From Limosilactobacillus fastidiosus (GTDB lineage: Bacteria; Bacillota; Bacilli; Lactobacillales; Lactobacillaceae), in contig NZ_JACIUZ010000020.1 of the NCBI RefSeq assembly GCF_014145505.1, forward strand, positions 1 to 44,712: 44,712 nucleotides of DNA, read 5' to 3'. A program made the position numbers and the translations under genes. This document shows positions 1-8,927 of this stretch, piece after piece. Numbering within the stretch: the first letter of the stretch is position 1; each line of letters begins with the position of its first letter. The notes under the pieces were generated by a model. It ran no database searches, had not been told where the DNA came from, and worked only from the letters and a program-made list of their open reading frames with translations.

Positions 1-105
1 TGTTTTTGCTTCAAATCGTAATGATTGAAGACCCTACACATTTGATTCGTCGAAACTTTGTTCAGTTTTCAAAGGTCTACTTGCTTAGCTAAGCAGCCAA
101 GCAAC
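1..105 (-). other. rRNA operon leader (16S gene lies beyond the left edge)
   Basis: Read on the minus strand, this stretch follows two strong promoters and contains the block CTTTGAAAACTGAACAAAG, which is typical of lactobacillar rrn leaders and spacers and is associated with antitermination and rRNA processing. No 16S sequence is present, so the rRNA gene itself must begin to the left of the window. The assignment rests on remembered leader sequences and on the promoter arrangement. Confidence 0.7.
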
Positions 106-112
106 GTTAATT

Positions 113-141
113 ATTATAACACTTGCTCATTTTGATGTCAA
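113..141 (-). promoter_or_regulatory. rrn promoter P2 (proximal), consensus sigma-A
   Basis: On the minus strand a perfect TTGACA (136-141) is followed after exactly 17 bases by a perfect TATAAT (113-118). It points left, toward the missing 16S gene. Full consensus in both boxes with ideal spacing is what rRNA promoters show. Confidence 0.85.
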
Positions 142-206
142 CAGTTAATTTCAAATTATTTTATTAAATCGAATTTGAATTGCTACATCAAATAAGCAGC
201 TTAAAC

Positions 207-235
207 AATATATCATAGCTTCAAAAAGATGTCAA
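207..235 (-). promoter_or_regulatory. rrn promoter P1 (distal)
   Basis: A second minus-strand promoter lies 94 bases upstream of P2. It has TTGACA at 230-235, a 17-base spacer, and TATATT at 207-212. Two promoters in tandem with near-identical geometry match the P1-P2 layout of Firmicute rrn operons. The flanking DNA is A/T-rich, as an UP element would be. Confidence 0.8.
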
Positions 236-317
236 TATATTATTTATAATTAATTTATTGTCTCACAGACAACGGTAACTAATATACATTGTTCTTTAGC
301 TTACGTCAATAGGAAAT

Positions 318-566
318 TTAAAAAGTATGTTTAAAATCATATAAACAGTTAAAAACTTCAATCGCAACCAAATCGATATCATCAAAGCGAAAGCGTTCAT
401 GTGGCCGGTAACGAATAAAAACAAATTCATCGCTTGAACAAATATACGTAACATCACAAAGCGGTATTCCAAATTGTCCAAACATTCTTTTCTGTCGACC
501 ACTCGTTTCATCTATTGTCATTGCTTGAAGTCGTTTAATAATCTTTTCTAGGTTTGACGATTTCAA
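318..566 (-). CDS. DUF1797 / YkuJ-family small protein
   Basis: An 82-residue soluble protein of unknown function. It resembles the DUF1797 family (B. subtilis YkuJ): an N-terminal helix (LEKIIKRLQAM), central strands with the CDVTYICSSDEFVFIRY stretch, and the conserved C-terminal FDDIDLVAIEVFNCL. I place the start at a TTG at 566 because AGGAG lies about 10 bases upstream, and homologues begin just before the LEKIIKRL helix. An ATG at 614 would add 16 unconserved residues and fall inside the preceding terminator. The gene follows the glycolipid operon but is separated from it by a strong hairpin. Function unknown; family call fairly confident. Confidence 0.75.
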   Translation of the reverse strand: MKSSNLEKIIKRLQAMTIDETSGRQKRMFGQFGIPLCDVTYICSSDEFVFIRYRPHERFRFDDIDLVAIEVFNCLYDFKHTF

Positions 567-600
567 TATTCCTCTTCTCCTTTTATTTATTATTAAAGAA

Positions 601-631
601 TAACTGCATGACAAAGTCTGTCATGCAGTTA
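601..631 (-). terminator. Hairpin terminator after the glycolipid operon
   Basis: A 13-base perfect inverted repeat (601-613 with 619-631) has a 5-base loop and a core of CTGCATGACA. On the minus strand it lies 8 bases past the flippase-like gene and is followed by a weak T-rich stretch (TTATTCTTT). It separates that operon from the DUF1797 gene. Confidence 0.75.
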
Positions 632-639
632 CCCTTAAT

Positions 640-1659
640 TTATTCATGATGTTGAACACGATTTGGTTTAACAATTAATGCAATTATCCCAGCAAACATC
701 CCAAAGTAATATGTTAAGAGTCGCCAAAGAAGCATTGCTAAGACTAATTTGATATTTGAATTAACAAAGCTAGCAAATAAAACAGAAAAACTATATTCTG
801 CACCACCCGCTCCGCCCGGGATTGGAAATAGTGAAATCACCATAAAGATCAACACATGCAGACTAACAACCATAATGAAATTAATATGGTGTACCCCTAA
901 AGAAAGTAAAATAAAATACGGAATAACATAATAGAAAAAAAGTTGAGTAATTGTCACAAAACAAACTTTTACTAACTTACCATACTCTTTTTTTATTTTT
1001 AAACTTTCCTGATAGAAAGAATCGATCTTCTCATTTAGTAGCAATTTCATTTTTTCATACCGCTCAGCTTTCATAAACAATGCTAGCGGCTTGATAACTA
1101 AATTAGTTATTTTTTTTGTAAAGTGATACCAATACATTACCATTAATAGTCCGACAATAACAGCAAGGTGAATTGCAAAACCAAAAACGACTAACAATGC
1201 TAATGCATGAAGTTTCTCTTCAATATAGTGAAAACCAATTAGCAAGGATAACAAAAAATTAACTACAATCATTGCTTGAAAAACAACAAATTTCATCAAG
1301 AGAACTGAACTCGCAATTCCCCCATCTACTCCCGATTGAATCATAGCTACTAATTGAGCAGGTTGCCCACCAGTAGAAAATGGAGTAATCCCATTAAAAA
1401 GTTGCTCGATTAAGGGCAACCGAAGCGAATCCTTCCAGGTAAAATCAGGGTAGCGATCTTTCATAAAAATCTTTACCACAACTCCCTCTAAGCCGAGGTA
1501 AAGACAAATACAAATAACCGCAACAAGCATCCATCCCCAGTTAATCGTATTAAACTCTTGGACAAGAACACGGAGATTAATATCTCGTAAAGCATAGATA
1601 AAAATCCCAGCGCCAATTAGGAGCATTATACATAGTACTCCCCAATTACGTCGACTCAT
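640..1659 (-). CDS. Flippase-like membrane protein (LPG synthase TM / UPF0104 family), LafC-like position
   Basis: A 339-residue polytopic membrane protein of the lysylphosphatidylglycerol-synthase TM-region family (MprF N-terminal module, YbhN, AglD-like). About eight hydrophobic segments are visible. Family-type motifs are NGITPFSTGGQPAQ (about residues 90-103) and FPIPGGAGGAEYSF near the C-terminus. It lacks the cytosolic aminoacyl-transferase domain of full MprF, so it is not expected to make lysyl-PG. The ATG at 1659 is used: it has AAGGAGG upstream and shares one base with the stop of the preceding glycosyltransferase, indicating translational coupling. Last gene of the LafA-LafB operon, it probably handles glycolipid or LTA precursors across the membrane, like the third laf gene in Listeria. 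That role is inferred from position. Confidence 0.8.
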   Translation of the reverse strand: MSRRNWGVLCIMLLIGAGIFIYALRDINLRVLVQEFNTINWGWMLVAVICICLYLGLEGVVVKIFMKDRYPDFTWKDSLRLPLIEQLFNGITPFSTGGQPAQLVAMIQSGVDGGIASSVLLMKFVVFQAMIVVNFLLSLLIGFHYIEEKLHALALLVVFGFAIHLAVIVGLLMVMYWYHFTKKITNLVIKPLALFMKAERYEKMKLLLNEKIDSFYQESLKIKKEYGKLVKVCFVTITQLFFYYVIPYFILLSLGVHHINFIMVVSLHVLIFMVISLFPIPGGAGGAEYSFSVLFASFVNSNIKLVLAMLLWRLLTYYFGMFAGIIALIVKPNRVQHHE

Positions 1660-2684
1660 TAATTGGCCTCCTTCGCTTGTTGACGGTAAAAACGATCCCA
1701 AACTTTTGCAAGGTGATCTTTCGAGTACCGCTTAGAAGCTGCGACAGCCTGCTTTTGTAAATTTTGGAGTTGCTTGTGATTATGGATAAGCTCTACCAAT
1801 TTAGTTTGCATTTCCCCCACATCCCTTGCCGGTTCGTAGTCACCATCAATAATTGAATGATACAAATCAAGATCACGGAGCATTACAGGCGTCCCACAAC
1901 TAAACGCCTCCAGTACGGACATAGGAAATAGTTCATTAAACGACGGCAACAGAAACAGATCTGCTGCATTATTTAATTCTGCAATTTGTTTTCGACTAAC
2001 GATTCCCGTAAAGAGTAAATTAGCTGGTGGATTAGCAACTACTTTTTTTAATTCACTATAACCATCAGTTAATCGCCCAAATGAAAAGCCACCAGCCCAT
2101 ACAAATTGAATATCCGGATTCTGTTTAGCTAATTTAATGAAATCTGGAACTCCTTTTCGCTCTTGAACCTGGCCGCTTCCGAAAACAACAAACTTATCCT
2201 CAGGTAAATGATACTTTTTTCGGTACTTCTTCCGCGTTGACTCATCAACCTGAAAAAAATTATCAGAATCAACAAAGTTTGGAATATAGGTAACGTGATC
2301 ACGAGGAATACCGTAAGCAACCAATTTATCAATAAAGGACGGATTAACTACAACAAGGTGATCCATCCGTTTATAAAAAGCAATTACATACCGATAAAAA
2401 ATTCCACGAAACGGTTGCGGAATTTTCAAACTTCCTTCTAAGGTTTCGGGAAGGAAATGAACATAACCAATTTTTCGTCCCCGCTTTTTTGAAAAAGTAG
2501 ATAAATAAAATGGCAGATCAATCGTGTGATAGTGACTGATCTGACTTTTCCGGTATTGGTTAATTTCAATGTCAAATCGGTCGGCAAAGCGCGTTTTTAA
2601 AAGATGAATTAATTCCAAGTAAGCACTACCGACTCCTTGCCCGGCAACCTTATCGGCAGACGAAAACATGGTAATTTTTAACAT
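1659..2684 (-). CDS. lafB: GT4 glycosyltransferase, second step of LTA glycolipid anchor (LafB/BgsA-like)
   Basis: A 341-residue GT-B fold glycosyltransferase of family GT4. It probably adds the second sugar to monoglucosyl-diacylglycerol, giving the diglycosyl anchor of lipoteichoic acid at the inner membrane face. The N-terminal half has MFSSADKVAGQGVGSAY and HYHTIDLPFYLSTF followed by GYVHFLPETLEGS, which I recognise from enterococcal BgsA and LafB proteins. The C-terminal donor site has GSGQVQERKGVPDF and the EX7E-type stretch LPSFNELFPMSVLEAFSCGTPV. It lies 3 bases downstream of the LafA-like gene and overlaps the flippase-like gene by one base. The acceptor sugar (glucose or galactose) cannot be told from sequence. 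Confidence 0.83.
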   Translation of the reverse strand: MLKITMFSSADKVAGQGVGSAYLELIHLLKTRFADRFDIEINQYRKSQISHYHTIDLPFYLSTFSKKRGRKIGYVHFLPETLEGSLKIPQPFRGIFYRYVIAFYKRMDHLVVVNPSFIDKLVAYGIPRDHVTYIPNFVDSDNFFQVDESTRKKYRKKYHLPEDKFVVFGSGQVQERKGVPDFIKLAKQNPDIQFVWAGGFSFGRLTDGYSELKKVVANPPANLLFTGIVSRKQIAELNNAADLFLLPSFNELFPMSVLEAFSCGTPVMLRDLDLYHSIIDGDYEPARDVGEMQTKLVELIHNHKQLQNLQKQAVAASKRYSKDHLAKVWDRFYRQQAKEAN

Positions 2685-2687
2685 TAC

Positions 2688-3905
2688 TTAACTCCTTGAT
2701 CGATGAAAAAGTTTCCGAAACGTACCCTTTTGTTGTTCAGCTTGTTCTTTAGTCATTGTTGCCTGACAATCCCGATAGAATTTTAAAATTCGCTGTGCAA
2801 ATACTTCAGCTGAAATTTCATGAAGTTTTTCATCCCGCTTATCCTGTTCTTCTGGTGAACGTGGAGTATTGAGGTAGTGAAGGACCCCATTAACGAGATC
2901 GATCTGCTTTTGAAAACTAACCCCAATCGCTGGATCATCAATCAATTCATCAGTATAAACACTCCGCATTACAACAATTGGCAAATCAGATGCTAGGGCT
3001 TCATCATATGTTAATCCCTGTGACTCTGAATCAGAAGCAGAAACAAAGACATCCGCCATTTGATAATAATGATGTACATCGTCATTAGATATCTGTCCCG
3101 CAAACTGAATATGATCCGTTAAATGGAGGTGACGAACTTGTCGTTCCAAAGTATCTCTTGCGGGACCATCCCCCACAATTAATAGCTGTGCATCCGGCTT
3201 TTTCGCTAAGATATCCGGCATTGCTTCAATTAATGTATGGATGTTTTTTTCAAATGCAAGCCGACTTAATGACAAGAGTAATGGTGTATCGGGCTGATAT
3301 CCCCATTCAGCACGCAATTTGTTCTTCGCCTCTATAGAGTCACGTTGACTATATACTCGTAAATTAATCCCAGTGGGAATAATCCGAATTGGCGCATCAA
3401 CCTTATAAGCACGCATTGTTTCTAACACCCGCTCACTCGGCGCTACTACCCCCGAAATATTGTGAAGGTAAAGATGAGCTAACTTACCCACATCTTTCGG
3501 CTTTAGGATATGACCATTTGCAATATAGTGAAGGTAATCCTGGTACATCGTGTGATAGGTATGAAGACACGGAATATTAAGATGACGTGCAACGACCTTC
3601 CCCATTACTCCTAATGAAAATTCAGTCTGATTATGAACAACATCAAGTTGGAGTTTCTCCGCAATTTTAATAGCACGAAAAGCTCCCCTGACGGCAATTC
3701 GACGATCAGTAAATGAAACAAACGGAATACTTGGAAAACGATAGATTCCGTTCTCTTCGTCATCGTGTTTTGCCTTCGGATCCGTAGTAGTAAAGATATA
3801 GACCTGATGTCCCTGGGCAATCAGTTCATCACGGAGCGTCTTAATTGACGTCGCAACCCCACTTACTTGAGGAAAATATGTATCTGTAAAAAGACCAATC
3901 TTCAA
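2688..3905 (-). CDS. lafA: GT4 1,2-diacylglycerol 3-glucosyltransferase (LafA/BgsB-like)
   Basis: A 405-residue GT4 enzyme expected to transfer glucose from UDP-glucose to diacylglycerol, the first step of the LTA glycolipid anchor. Its N-terminus MKIGLFTDTYFPQVSGVATS is typical of monoglucosyl-diacylglycerol synthases, as is the HTYHTMYQDYLHYI segment. The donor half has SLSRLAFEKNIHTLIEA, LLIVGDGPARDTLE and the catalytic-loop stretch ASDSESQGLTYDEALASDLP. It has no membrane span but a basic C-terminal tail (KLFHRSRS) suited to peripheral membrane binding. It is the first gene of a three-gene operon, with a promoter directly upstream (3955-3983). Confidence 0.85.
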   Translation of the reverse strand: MKIGLFTDTYFPQVSGVATSIKTLRDELIAQGHQVYIFTTTDPKAKHDDEENGIYRFPSIPFVSFTDRRIAVRGAFRAIKIAEKLQLDVVHNQTEFSLGVMGKVVARHLNIPCLHTYHTMYQDYLHYIANGHILKPKDVGKLAHLYLHNISGVVAPSERVLETMRAYKVDAPIRIIPTGINLRVYSQRDSIEAKNKLRAEWGYQPDTPLLLSLSRLAFEKNIHTLIEAMPDILAKKPDAQLLIVGDGPARDTLERQVRHLHLTDHIQFAGQISNDDVHHYYQMADVFVSASDSESQGLTYDEALASDLPIVVMRSVYTDELIDDPAIGVSFQKQIDLVNGVLHYLNTPRSPEEQDKRDEKLHEISAEVFAQRILKFYRDCQATMTKEQAEQQKGTFRKLFHRSRS

Positions 3906-3954
3906 GCCAACTGCTCCTTTTTATTTAATCTCATTTCAACATAAATGCATGATC

Positions 3955-3983
3955 ATTATACAAAAGCATCTAACGATCCGCAA
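3955..3983 (-). promoter_or_regulatory. Promoter of the glycolipid (laf) operon
   Basis: On the minus strand TTGCGG (3978-3983), a 17-base spacer and a perfect TATAAT (3955-3960) lie about 50 bases before the LafA-like start. The 3906-4060 gap otherwise holds only AT-rich DNA and the end of ptsI. Confidence 0.6.
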
Positions 3984-4060
3984 AATAGCATCTTAACAAT
4001 TGTAGACTGATCAGCTACCTGGAACAAGTTATTTCCGAAAATATTAAAGTCACTTAAGAA

Positions 4061-5791
4061 TTATTTGCGGACTTGTGGAACTTCTTGACGAATCATTTGC
4101 TCAACTTCTGAAGCTGTTGCAGCATTAATTGCTTTATGCACTAATGGCTGTAATTGGCGGGTATTAAGCTGGTTGATTAGAGAACGAATATGCAAAATAT
4201 TACTACTATTCATTGAGAATTCATCGAGTCCCATCGCCATTAATAATGGTGTTGCTAGTGGGTTACCTGCCATTTCACCACACATACTTACCCACTTTCC
4301 TTCCGCATGGGCAGCATCAATAACTTGCTTAACCAAACGTAAAACAGCTGGATGCAATTCTTGATAAAGATAGGCAACCTGGGAATTTCCTCGGTCAGCG
4401 GCAAATAAATATTGAATTAAATCATTGCTACCAATACTAAAGAAATCCACTTCACGGGCAAAAGCGTCCGCCATTACAGCACTTGAGGGGATTTCAAGCA
4501 TCATTCCCACTTCAATATCATCAGCTACTGAAACGCCCTGCTCTATTAATCGTTGTCGTTCTTCATCCAGAATTTGTCGTGCCTGACGGAATTCTTCAAT
4601 TGTTGCAATCATTGGAAACATAATCGCTAATTGACCATAGACAGAAGACCGAAGAAGTGCACGAAGTTGTGGGCGCAAAACTTCAGGCCTAGCTAGTCCA
4701 ATTCGGATTGCCCGAAAACCCAAGAAAGGATTATTCTCTTGGGGCAAATTCAAACTTCCTAGCTTTTTATCACCGCCAATATCCAAGGTCCGAATAACGA
4801 CCCGTTGGCCCGGCATTTCGGTTAGAAATTGTTTGTAGGCTTTAGTTTGCCCATCCTCACTAGGAAAATGCTCATCTCTTGCATAAAGGAACTCACTGCG
4901 GACAAGACCAATCCCCTCAGCACCATTTTGACGGGCATCAACAATTTCAGCAAGTGTCCCAACGTTAGCCACTACTTTAAAGTGACGACCATCCGTGCTA
5001 ACCGTTTGTTCATCCTTTAGTGCGCCCCATTCATTTTGTTCACGCGTAAATTGGGCTGCCAGTCGTTGGTAATGATCAACTTCCTCTGTTGATGGCCGGA
5101 CGATTACCTTACCGTGAATTCCATCAACAATCAGTAAATCACCATTATTAATTACTTTAGTTGCATTTTGAGTACCAACAACTGCAGGGAGCGCTAAAGT
5201 CTTACTCATAATAGTAAAATGAGATGTCCGACCGCCTTCATTAGTTACTAGTCCAGCAACAAAGCGACGATCAAATTGAGCAGTATCAGTTGGAGTTATA
5301 TTTTGAGCAACAAAAATTGCCCGGTGATCTAGTTGGGTTGGATCAGGAAGCTTAACTCCCATCAAATGACCAAGAATCCGTTTAGTAACATCCTTAATCG
5401 CTGTCGCCCTTGACGATAGATAATCATTATCGTTCATCTTCTCTAACACCTTAAGTCGATCATCTGCAGTCTTTTTTATCGCCCACTCTGCAGTAAAATG
5501 CTCTTGATTAATCTTTTCAATTATTTCAGCATGAAGGGATCGATCTCTTAAAATTGCCAACTGGTCATCGACAACCGCCGCTGCCCTTTTCCCCAATGTT
5601 ACATGAGCATGTTGGTGAATTGCTTGTACTTCATTCAGCGTTAAAGCAAAAGAATCATGAAGCCGTTCGACCTCATGATTCTCATTGACTGAATATTGTT
5701 GGTTAACAGATAAATCCGGTCCCACTAATAGATAAGCAGGAGCAATTGCAATACCGTTGCTCGCTGCTAAACCATTTAAGAGTACGGACAT
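4061..5791 (-). CDS. ptsI: PTS enzyme I (phosphoenolpyruvate-protein phosphotransferase)
   Basis: A 576-residue cytosolic enzyme that takes phosphate from PEP and passes it to HPr, starting the sugar phosphotransferase cascade. The order is canonical: N-terminal HPr-binding helical domain, phospho-histidine loop GGRTSHFTIMSKTLALPA (about residues 185-202), then the TIM-barrel PEP domain with GIGLVRSEFLY, IRTLDIGGDKK, EVGMMLEIPSS, FFSIGSNDLIQY and the catalytic Cys in SMCGEMAGNP. Length is standard. The start shares one base with the ptsH stop, so the two are translationally coupled. No defect seen. Confidence 0.97.
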   Translation of the reverse strand: MSVLLNGLAASNGIAIAPAYLLVGPDLSVNQQYSVNENHEVERLHDSFALTLNEVQAIHQHAHVTLGKRAAAVVDDQLAILRDRSLHAEIIEKINQEHFTAEWAIKKTADDRLKVLEKMNDNDYLSSRATAIKDVTKRILGHLMGVKLPDPTQLDHRAIFVAQNITPTDTAQFDRRFVAGLVTNEGGRTSHFTIMSKTLALPAVVGTQNATKVINNGDLLIVDGIHGKVIVRPSTEEVDHYQRLAAQFTREQNEWGALKDEQTVSTDGRHFKVVANVGTLAEIVDARQNGAEGIGLVRSEFLYARDEHFPSEDGQTKAYKQFLTEMPGQRVVIRTLDIGGDKKLGSLNLPQENNPFLGFRAIRIGLARPEVLRPQLRALLRSSVYGQLAIMFPMIATIEEFRQARQILDEERQRLIEQGVSVADDIEVGMMLEIPSSAVMADAFAREVDFFSIGSNDLIQYLFAADRGNSQVAYLYQELHPAVLRLVKQVIDAAHAEGKWVSMCGEMAGNPLATPLLMAMGLDEFSMNSSNILHIRSLINQLNTRQLQPLVHKAINAATASEVEQMIRQEVPQVRK

Positions 5792-6057
5792 TAGTCTGTT
5801 AAGCCTTCCTTCTTCATTGTTTCAGCAACAGCATCCAAAGCTTCCTTTTCGTCGTCACCCTTAGCAGTAATAGTAACTGAAGCATTTTGCCCAACGCCAA
5901 GTGACATAACACCCATGATGGACTTCAAGTTAACACTCTTACCTTCGTAAGAAAGGGTAACATCAGAATTATACTTAGAAGCTGCTTGAACCAGGATAGT
6001 TGCTGGACGAGCGTGAATACCTGTTTCAGAAGTAATTGTAAAATCACGTTTTTCCAT
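5791..6057 (-). CDS. ptsH: Phosphocarrier protein HPr
   Basis: An 88-residue phosphocarrier. It has the active-site His in [12 protein letters not shown] (His15) and the regulatory HPr-kinase site in [11 protein letters not shown] (Ser46). It shuttles phosphate from enzyme I to EII complexes. In its Ser46-phosphorylated form, the Firmicute family serves as CcpA co-repressor. It is first in the ptsHI operon with a good RBS (GGAGAA) upstream. No clear cre box was seen. Confidence 0.97.
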   Translation of the reverse strand: MEKRDFTITSETGIHARPATILVQAASKYNSDVTLSYEGKSVNLKSIMGVMSLGVGQNASVTITAKGDDEKEALDAVAETMKKEGLTD

Positions 6058-6127
6058 AATTAATCATTCTCCTTCGAGCATATTAACAAATTGTCAGTAG
6101 CTATGCCCTGATAATTTCATTGTTATT

Positions 6128-6156
6128 ATTTTAACAATTGTAAACTTTAATTACAA
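6128..6156 (-). promoter_or_regulatory. ptsHI promoter
   Basis: On the minus strand TTGTAA (6151-6156), a 17-base spacer and TAAAAT (6128-6133) lie about 70 bases before ptsH. Both boxes deviate by one or two bases from consensus. Confidence 0.5.
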
Positions 6157-6173
6157 GTTCTCTCAACGATTGA

Positions 6174-6359
6174 TTATCGCTTTTTTAATCGATATGTAAG
6201 CGTTCCCCCACGATGAGCCTCTGCTTCGATTTGCGTTCGGTATTGATAAGCATGAAAAACCGGCTGAAACAGCTGGAATTCTTCAGGAGTAATATCAAAT
6301 TGGTTAATTTTTCCCGAACGTAAATCTTCAAGTTCTTGTTGATAATCTCTTTCTGTCAT
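6174..6359 (-). CDS. Small conserved hypothetical protein
   Basis: A 61-residue, charged, soluble protein with no signal peptide or membrane span. It begins MTERDYQQELEDLRSGKI and ends in a basic TYRLKKR. The ATG follows GAGGTGG at ideal spacing, which supports it as a real gene. It lies between ptsHI and clpE; its relation to either is unknown. I recognise the general type (short hypothetical common in lactobacilli) but no function. Confidence 0.65.
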   Translation of the reverse strand: MTERDYQQELEDLRSGKINQFDITPEEFQLFQPVFHAYQYRTQIEAEAHRGGTLTYRLKKR

Positions 6360-6482
6360 TTAACCACCTCATCAAATGATATCTGACTTTTTTCACCGTT
6401 CTTATTTTAGCATTCATCTTATGAGAGTGCTAAAATTTAATAGAAAGTTTAACTAATTTTTCTTAAAAACGAATCATTTAAC

Positions 6483-6537
6483 TTGCAGTCAAACAAAAAG
6501 TAAGTATAATTAAAATTAATGGTCAAGAAAGGTCAAA
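6483..6537 (+). promoter_or_regulatory. clpE promoter with CtsR operator
   Basis: TTGCAG (6483-6488), a 16-base spacer and TATAAT (6505-6510) form a sigma-A promoter. Eleven bases on, GGTCAAGAAAGGTCAAA (6521-6537) is the direct heptad repeat bound by CtsR, the class III heat-shock repressor. The operator would sit over the transcription start, so bound CtsR should block clpE until heat or protein stress. The match to the AGGTCAAANANAGGTCAAA consensus is near perfect. Confidence 0.88.
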
Positions 6538-6596
6538 AAGATTATAAACTTTTTTAATATCCGGATCTGTTAGTAATAAGGAGGTTTTTTATCGCG

Positions 6597-8801
6597 ATGC
6601 TTTGTCAAAATTGTCATCAAAACCCTGCAACGATCCATTTACAAATGAACCTTAATGGTCAACGGGTTCAACTCGATTTATGTCAAAATTGTTATCAAAA
6701 ATTACAAAATATGCAAACAAATATGATGAATGGAGGTAACGGAATGAATAATTTCGGTTTTGGAAGCCTCGAAGACTTCATGAACGCTCTAAACAATATG
6801 CAAAGTCAACAAGCTGCTGGTAATGGTGCAGCATTTAATAGTCAGGCCCAACGGCAAGGCGGTAATGGAGGCCGCGGCAAGGGAATTCTTGGTCAATACG
6901 GGATCAACTTAACTGATCTTGCCCGCCAAGGAAAGATTGATCCCGTAATTGGTCGTGACGGCGAAATTAAGCGGGTAATCGAAATCCTTAACCGGCGGAC
7001 AAAGAATAACCCAGTTTTAATTGGTGAAGCTGGTGTGGGGAAGACTGCTGTTGTTGAGGGATTAGCGACTGCTATCGTGTCTGGTGAAGTGCCAGAAAAG
7101 CTTGCTAATAAGGAAATTATCCGTCTTGATGTTGTTTCTCTAGTCCAAGGAACTGGAATTCGGGGACAATTTGAAAAACGGATGCAACAATTAATGGAAG
7201 AAGTACGGAAGAACAAGAATATCATCCTCTTCATCGATGAAATTCATGAAATTATGGGAGCAGGTAATGCTGAAGGTGGAATGGACGCTGGAAACGTCTT
7301 AAAGCCAGCACTTGCTCGTGGTGATTTTCAACTTCTTGGTGCAACAACCTTAAACGAATATCGGAAGATCGAAAAGGATGCTGCCCTTGCACGGCGGTTC
7401 CAACCAGTGGAAGTTAATGAACCATCAGTTGAAGAAACAATTCGGATTCTTAACGGAATTAAGGGTCGTTATCAAGATTACCACCACGTTAAGTACACTG
7501 ATGACGCAATTATTGCTGCTGCAAAACTTTCCGATCGGTACATCCAAGAACGGTTCTTGCCTGACAAGGCAATCGATTTAATGGACGAAGCTGGGTCACG
7601 GAAAAACTTAACGTTAAAGAACGTTGATCCAAACACTATCGAAAACGAAATCCATACTGCAGAAGCCCACAAGCAACAAGCTGCAGATAATCAGGATTAT
7701 GAAAAGGCAGCCTTCTACCGTGATCAAGTAAGTAAGCTTGAAAGGGCCAAGAAAGAAGCTGAAGAAAATCATACTGAAGATTCTGCAACGGTAACCGTCA
7801 AGGACATGCAAGAAATTGTCGAAGAAAAGACAAACATCCCTGTTGGCGATCTTCAAGAACAAGAGGAAAATCAACTCCGGGATCTTGACAAGAAGCTTGA
7901 CGAACACGTTATCGGTCAAAAAGAAGCTGTTGATAAGATTGCCCGAGCAATTCGGCGAAACCGGATTGGGTTAAACAAATCTGGTCGACCAATTGGAAGT
8001 TTCCTCTTTGTTGGTCCTACTGGTGTTGGGAAGACTGAAACGGCTAAGCAACTTGCTCAACAACTGTTTGGTTCTAAAGATGCTATGATCCGGTTTGACA
8101 TGTCGGAATACATGGACAAGACGTCTACTTCCAAGTTAATCGGTGCCGCTCCAGGTTACGTTGGTTATGAAGAAGCCGGACAATTAACTGAACAAGTTCG
8201 GCGTCACCCATATAGTTTGATCCTGCTAGATGAAGTTGAAAAAGCTCACCCAGATGTAATGCACATGTTCCTACAAATTCTTGATGACGGTCGATTAACC
8301 GATTCACAAGGACGGACAGTTAGTTTCAAGGATACAATCATCATCATGACTTCAAATGCTGGTACTGGTGACGTCCAAGCAAGCGTTGGTTTCGGTGCTG
8401 AATCAGACGGCAGTACTCATTCAATCGTTGATAAACTAACAAACTACTTTAAGCCAGAATTCTTAAACCGTTTTGACGATATCGTCCAATTCAATGCCCT
8501 GAGTAAAGATGACTTAATGAAGATTGTTAACCTGATGATTTCTGACGTTAACAAGATGTTAGCTGATCGTGACTTATCAATCATTGTTCCAAATGATGTT
8601 GATGAGAAGCTAGTTGACTTGGGTTATGACCCAAAGATGGGGGCTCGTCCGCTTCGTCGTGTTATTCAAGAACAAATCGAAGATCGAATTGCTGATTATG
8701 TTCTTGATCATAGCGATGCACATAACCTTGCCGCTAAGTTAGACAATGATGGTAACATTACCGTTGTTGAAGCTACCGTTCCTGAAAAAGTCAGTAAATA
8801 A
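6597..8801 (+). CDS. clpE: ATP-dependent Clp protease ATPase subunit ClpE
   Basis: A 734-residue HSP100 unfoldase that feeds stress-damaged proteins to ClpP. The N-terminus has a C4 zinc finger (Cys3, Cys6, Cys29, Cys32) that distinguishes ClpE from ClpC and ClpL. A Gly/Asn/Gln-rich linker follows (about 45-95), then AAA-1 with Walker A GEAGVGKT and Walker [11 protein letters not shown] central UVR-type motif ([15 protein letters not shown]) precedes AAA-2 with GPTGVGKT and [17 protein letters not shown] tripeptide in AAA-2 (QASVGFGAE) is a likely ClpP-binding loop. The ATG at 6597 is preceded by AAGGAGG about 12 bases upstream. Regulation is by CtsR through the operator just upstream. Confidence 0.95.
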   Translation: MLCQNCHQNPATIHLQMNLNGQRVQLDLCQNCYQKLQNMQTNMMNGGNGMNNFGFGSLEDFMNALNNMQSQQAAGNGAAFNSQAQRQGGNGGRGKGILGQYGINLTDLARQGKIDPVIGRDGEIKRVIEILNRRTKNNPVLIGEAGVGKTAVVEGLATAIVSGEVPEKLANKEIIRLDVVSLVQGTGIRGQFEKRMQQLMEEVRKNKNIILFIDEIHEIMGAGNAEGGMDAGNVLKPALARGDFQLLGATTLNEYRKIEKDAALARRFQPVEVNEPSVEETIRILNGIKGRYQDYHHVKYTDDAIIAAAKLSDRYIQERFLPDKAIDLMDEAGSRKNLTLKNVDPNTIENEIHTAEAHKQQAADNQDYEKAAFYRDQVSKLERAKKEAEENHTEDSATVTVKDMQEIVEEKTNIPVGDLQEQEENQLRDLDKKLDEHVIGQKEAVDKIARAIRRNRIGLNKSGRPIGSFLFVGPTGVGKTETAKQLAQQLFGSKDAMIRFDMSEYMDKTSTSKLIGAAPGYVGYEEAGQLTEQVRRHPYSLILLDEVEKAHPDVMHMFLQILDDGRLTDSQGRTVSFKDTIIIMTSNAGTGDVQASVGFGAESDGSTHSIVDKLTNYFKPEFLNRFDDIVQFNALSKDDLMKIVNLMISDVNKMLADRDLSIIVPNDVDEKLVDLGYDPKMGARPLRRVIQEQIEDRIADYVLDHSDAHNLAAKLDNDGNITVVEATVPEKVSK

Positions 8802-8808
8802 CTAATCT

Positions 8809-8846
8809 AAAGGACTAAGAAAGTTTATTACTTTCTTAGTCCTTTT
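8809..8846 (+). terminator. clpE terminator
   Basis: A strong hairpin pairs AAGGACTAAGAAAGT with its complement across a short TTATT loop and is followed by a T-run. It lies 8 bases after the clpE stop. Confidence 0.9.
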
Positions 8847-8883
8847 TATATTATTAACCTAATGGTCTTAACTCCATTAATGC

Positions 8884-8889
8884 TATAAT
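8884..8889 (+). promoter_or_regulatory. -10 element upstream of the MucBP/SH3-like gene
   Basis: TATAAT preceded by TGC (extended -10, TGCTATAAT) lies about 40 bases before the start used here. The -35 is poorly conserved (TTAACT-like), which an extended -10 can tolerate. Confidence 0.45.
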
Positions 8890-8927
8890 AAATGTTAATA
8901 AACACAGCTGACGGGGTGAAACTAATT

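Noticed and set aside
1-112. A partial 16S rRNA gene at the left edge
   Set aside because: Only leader sequence is visible; no 16S start sequence is present.
296-511. Open frame antisense-frame partner of the DUF1797 gene
   Set aside because: It overlaps the DUF1797 frame on the same strand, has hydrophobic low-quality composition and no RBS.
6893-7234. 113-codon open frame opposite clpE
   Set aside because: It lies entirely within the well-supported clpE gene and reads as a reverse-strand shadow with no RBS or family resemblance.
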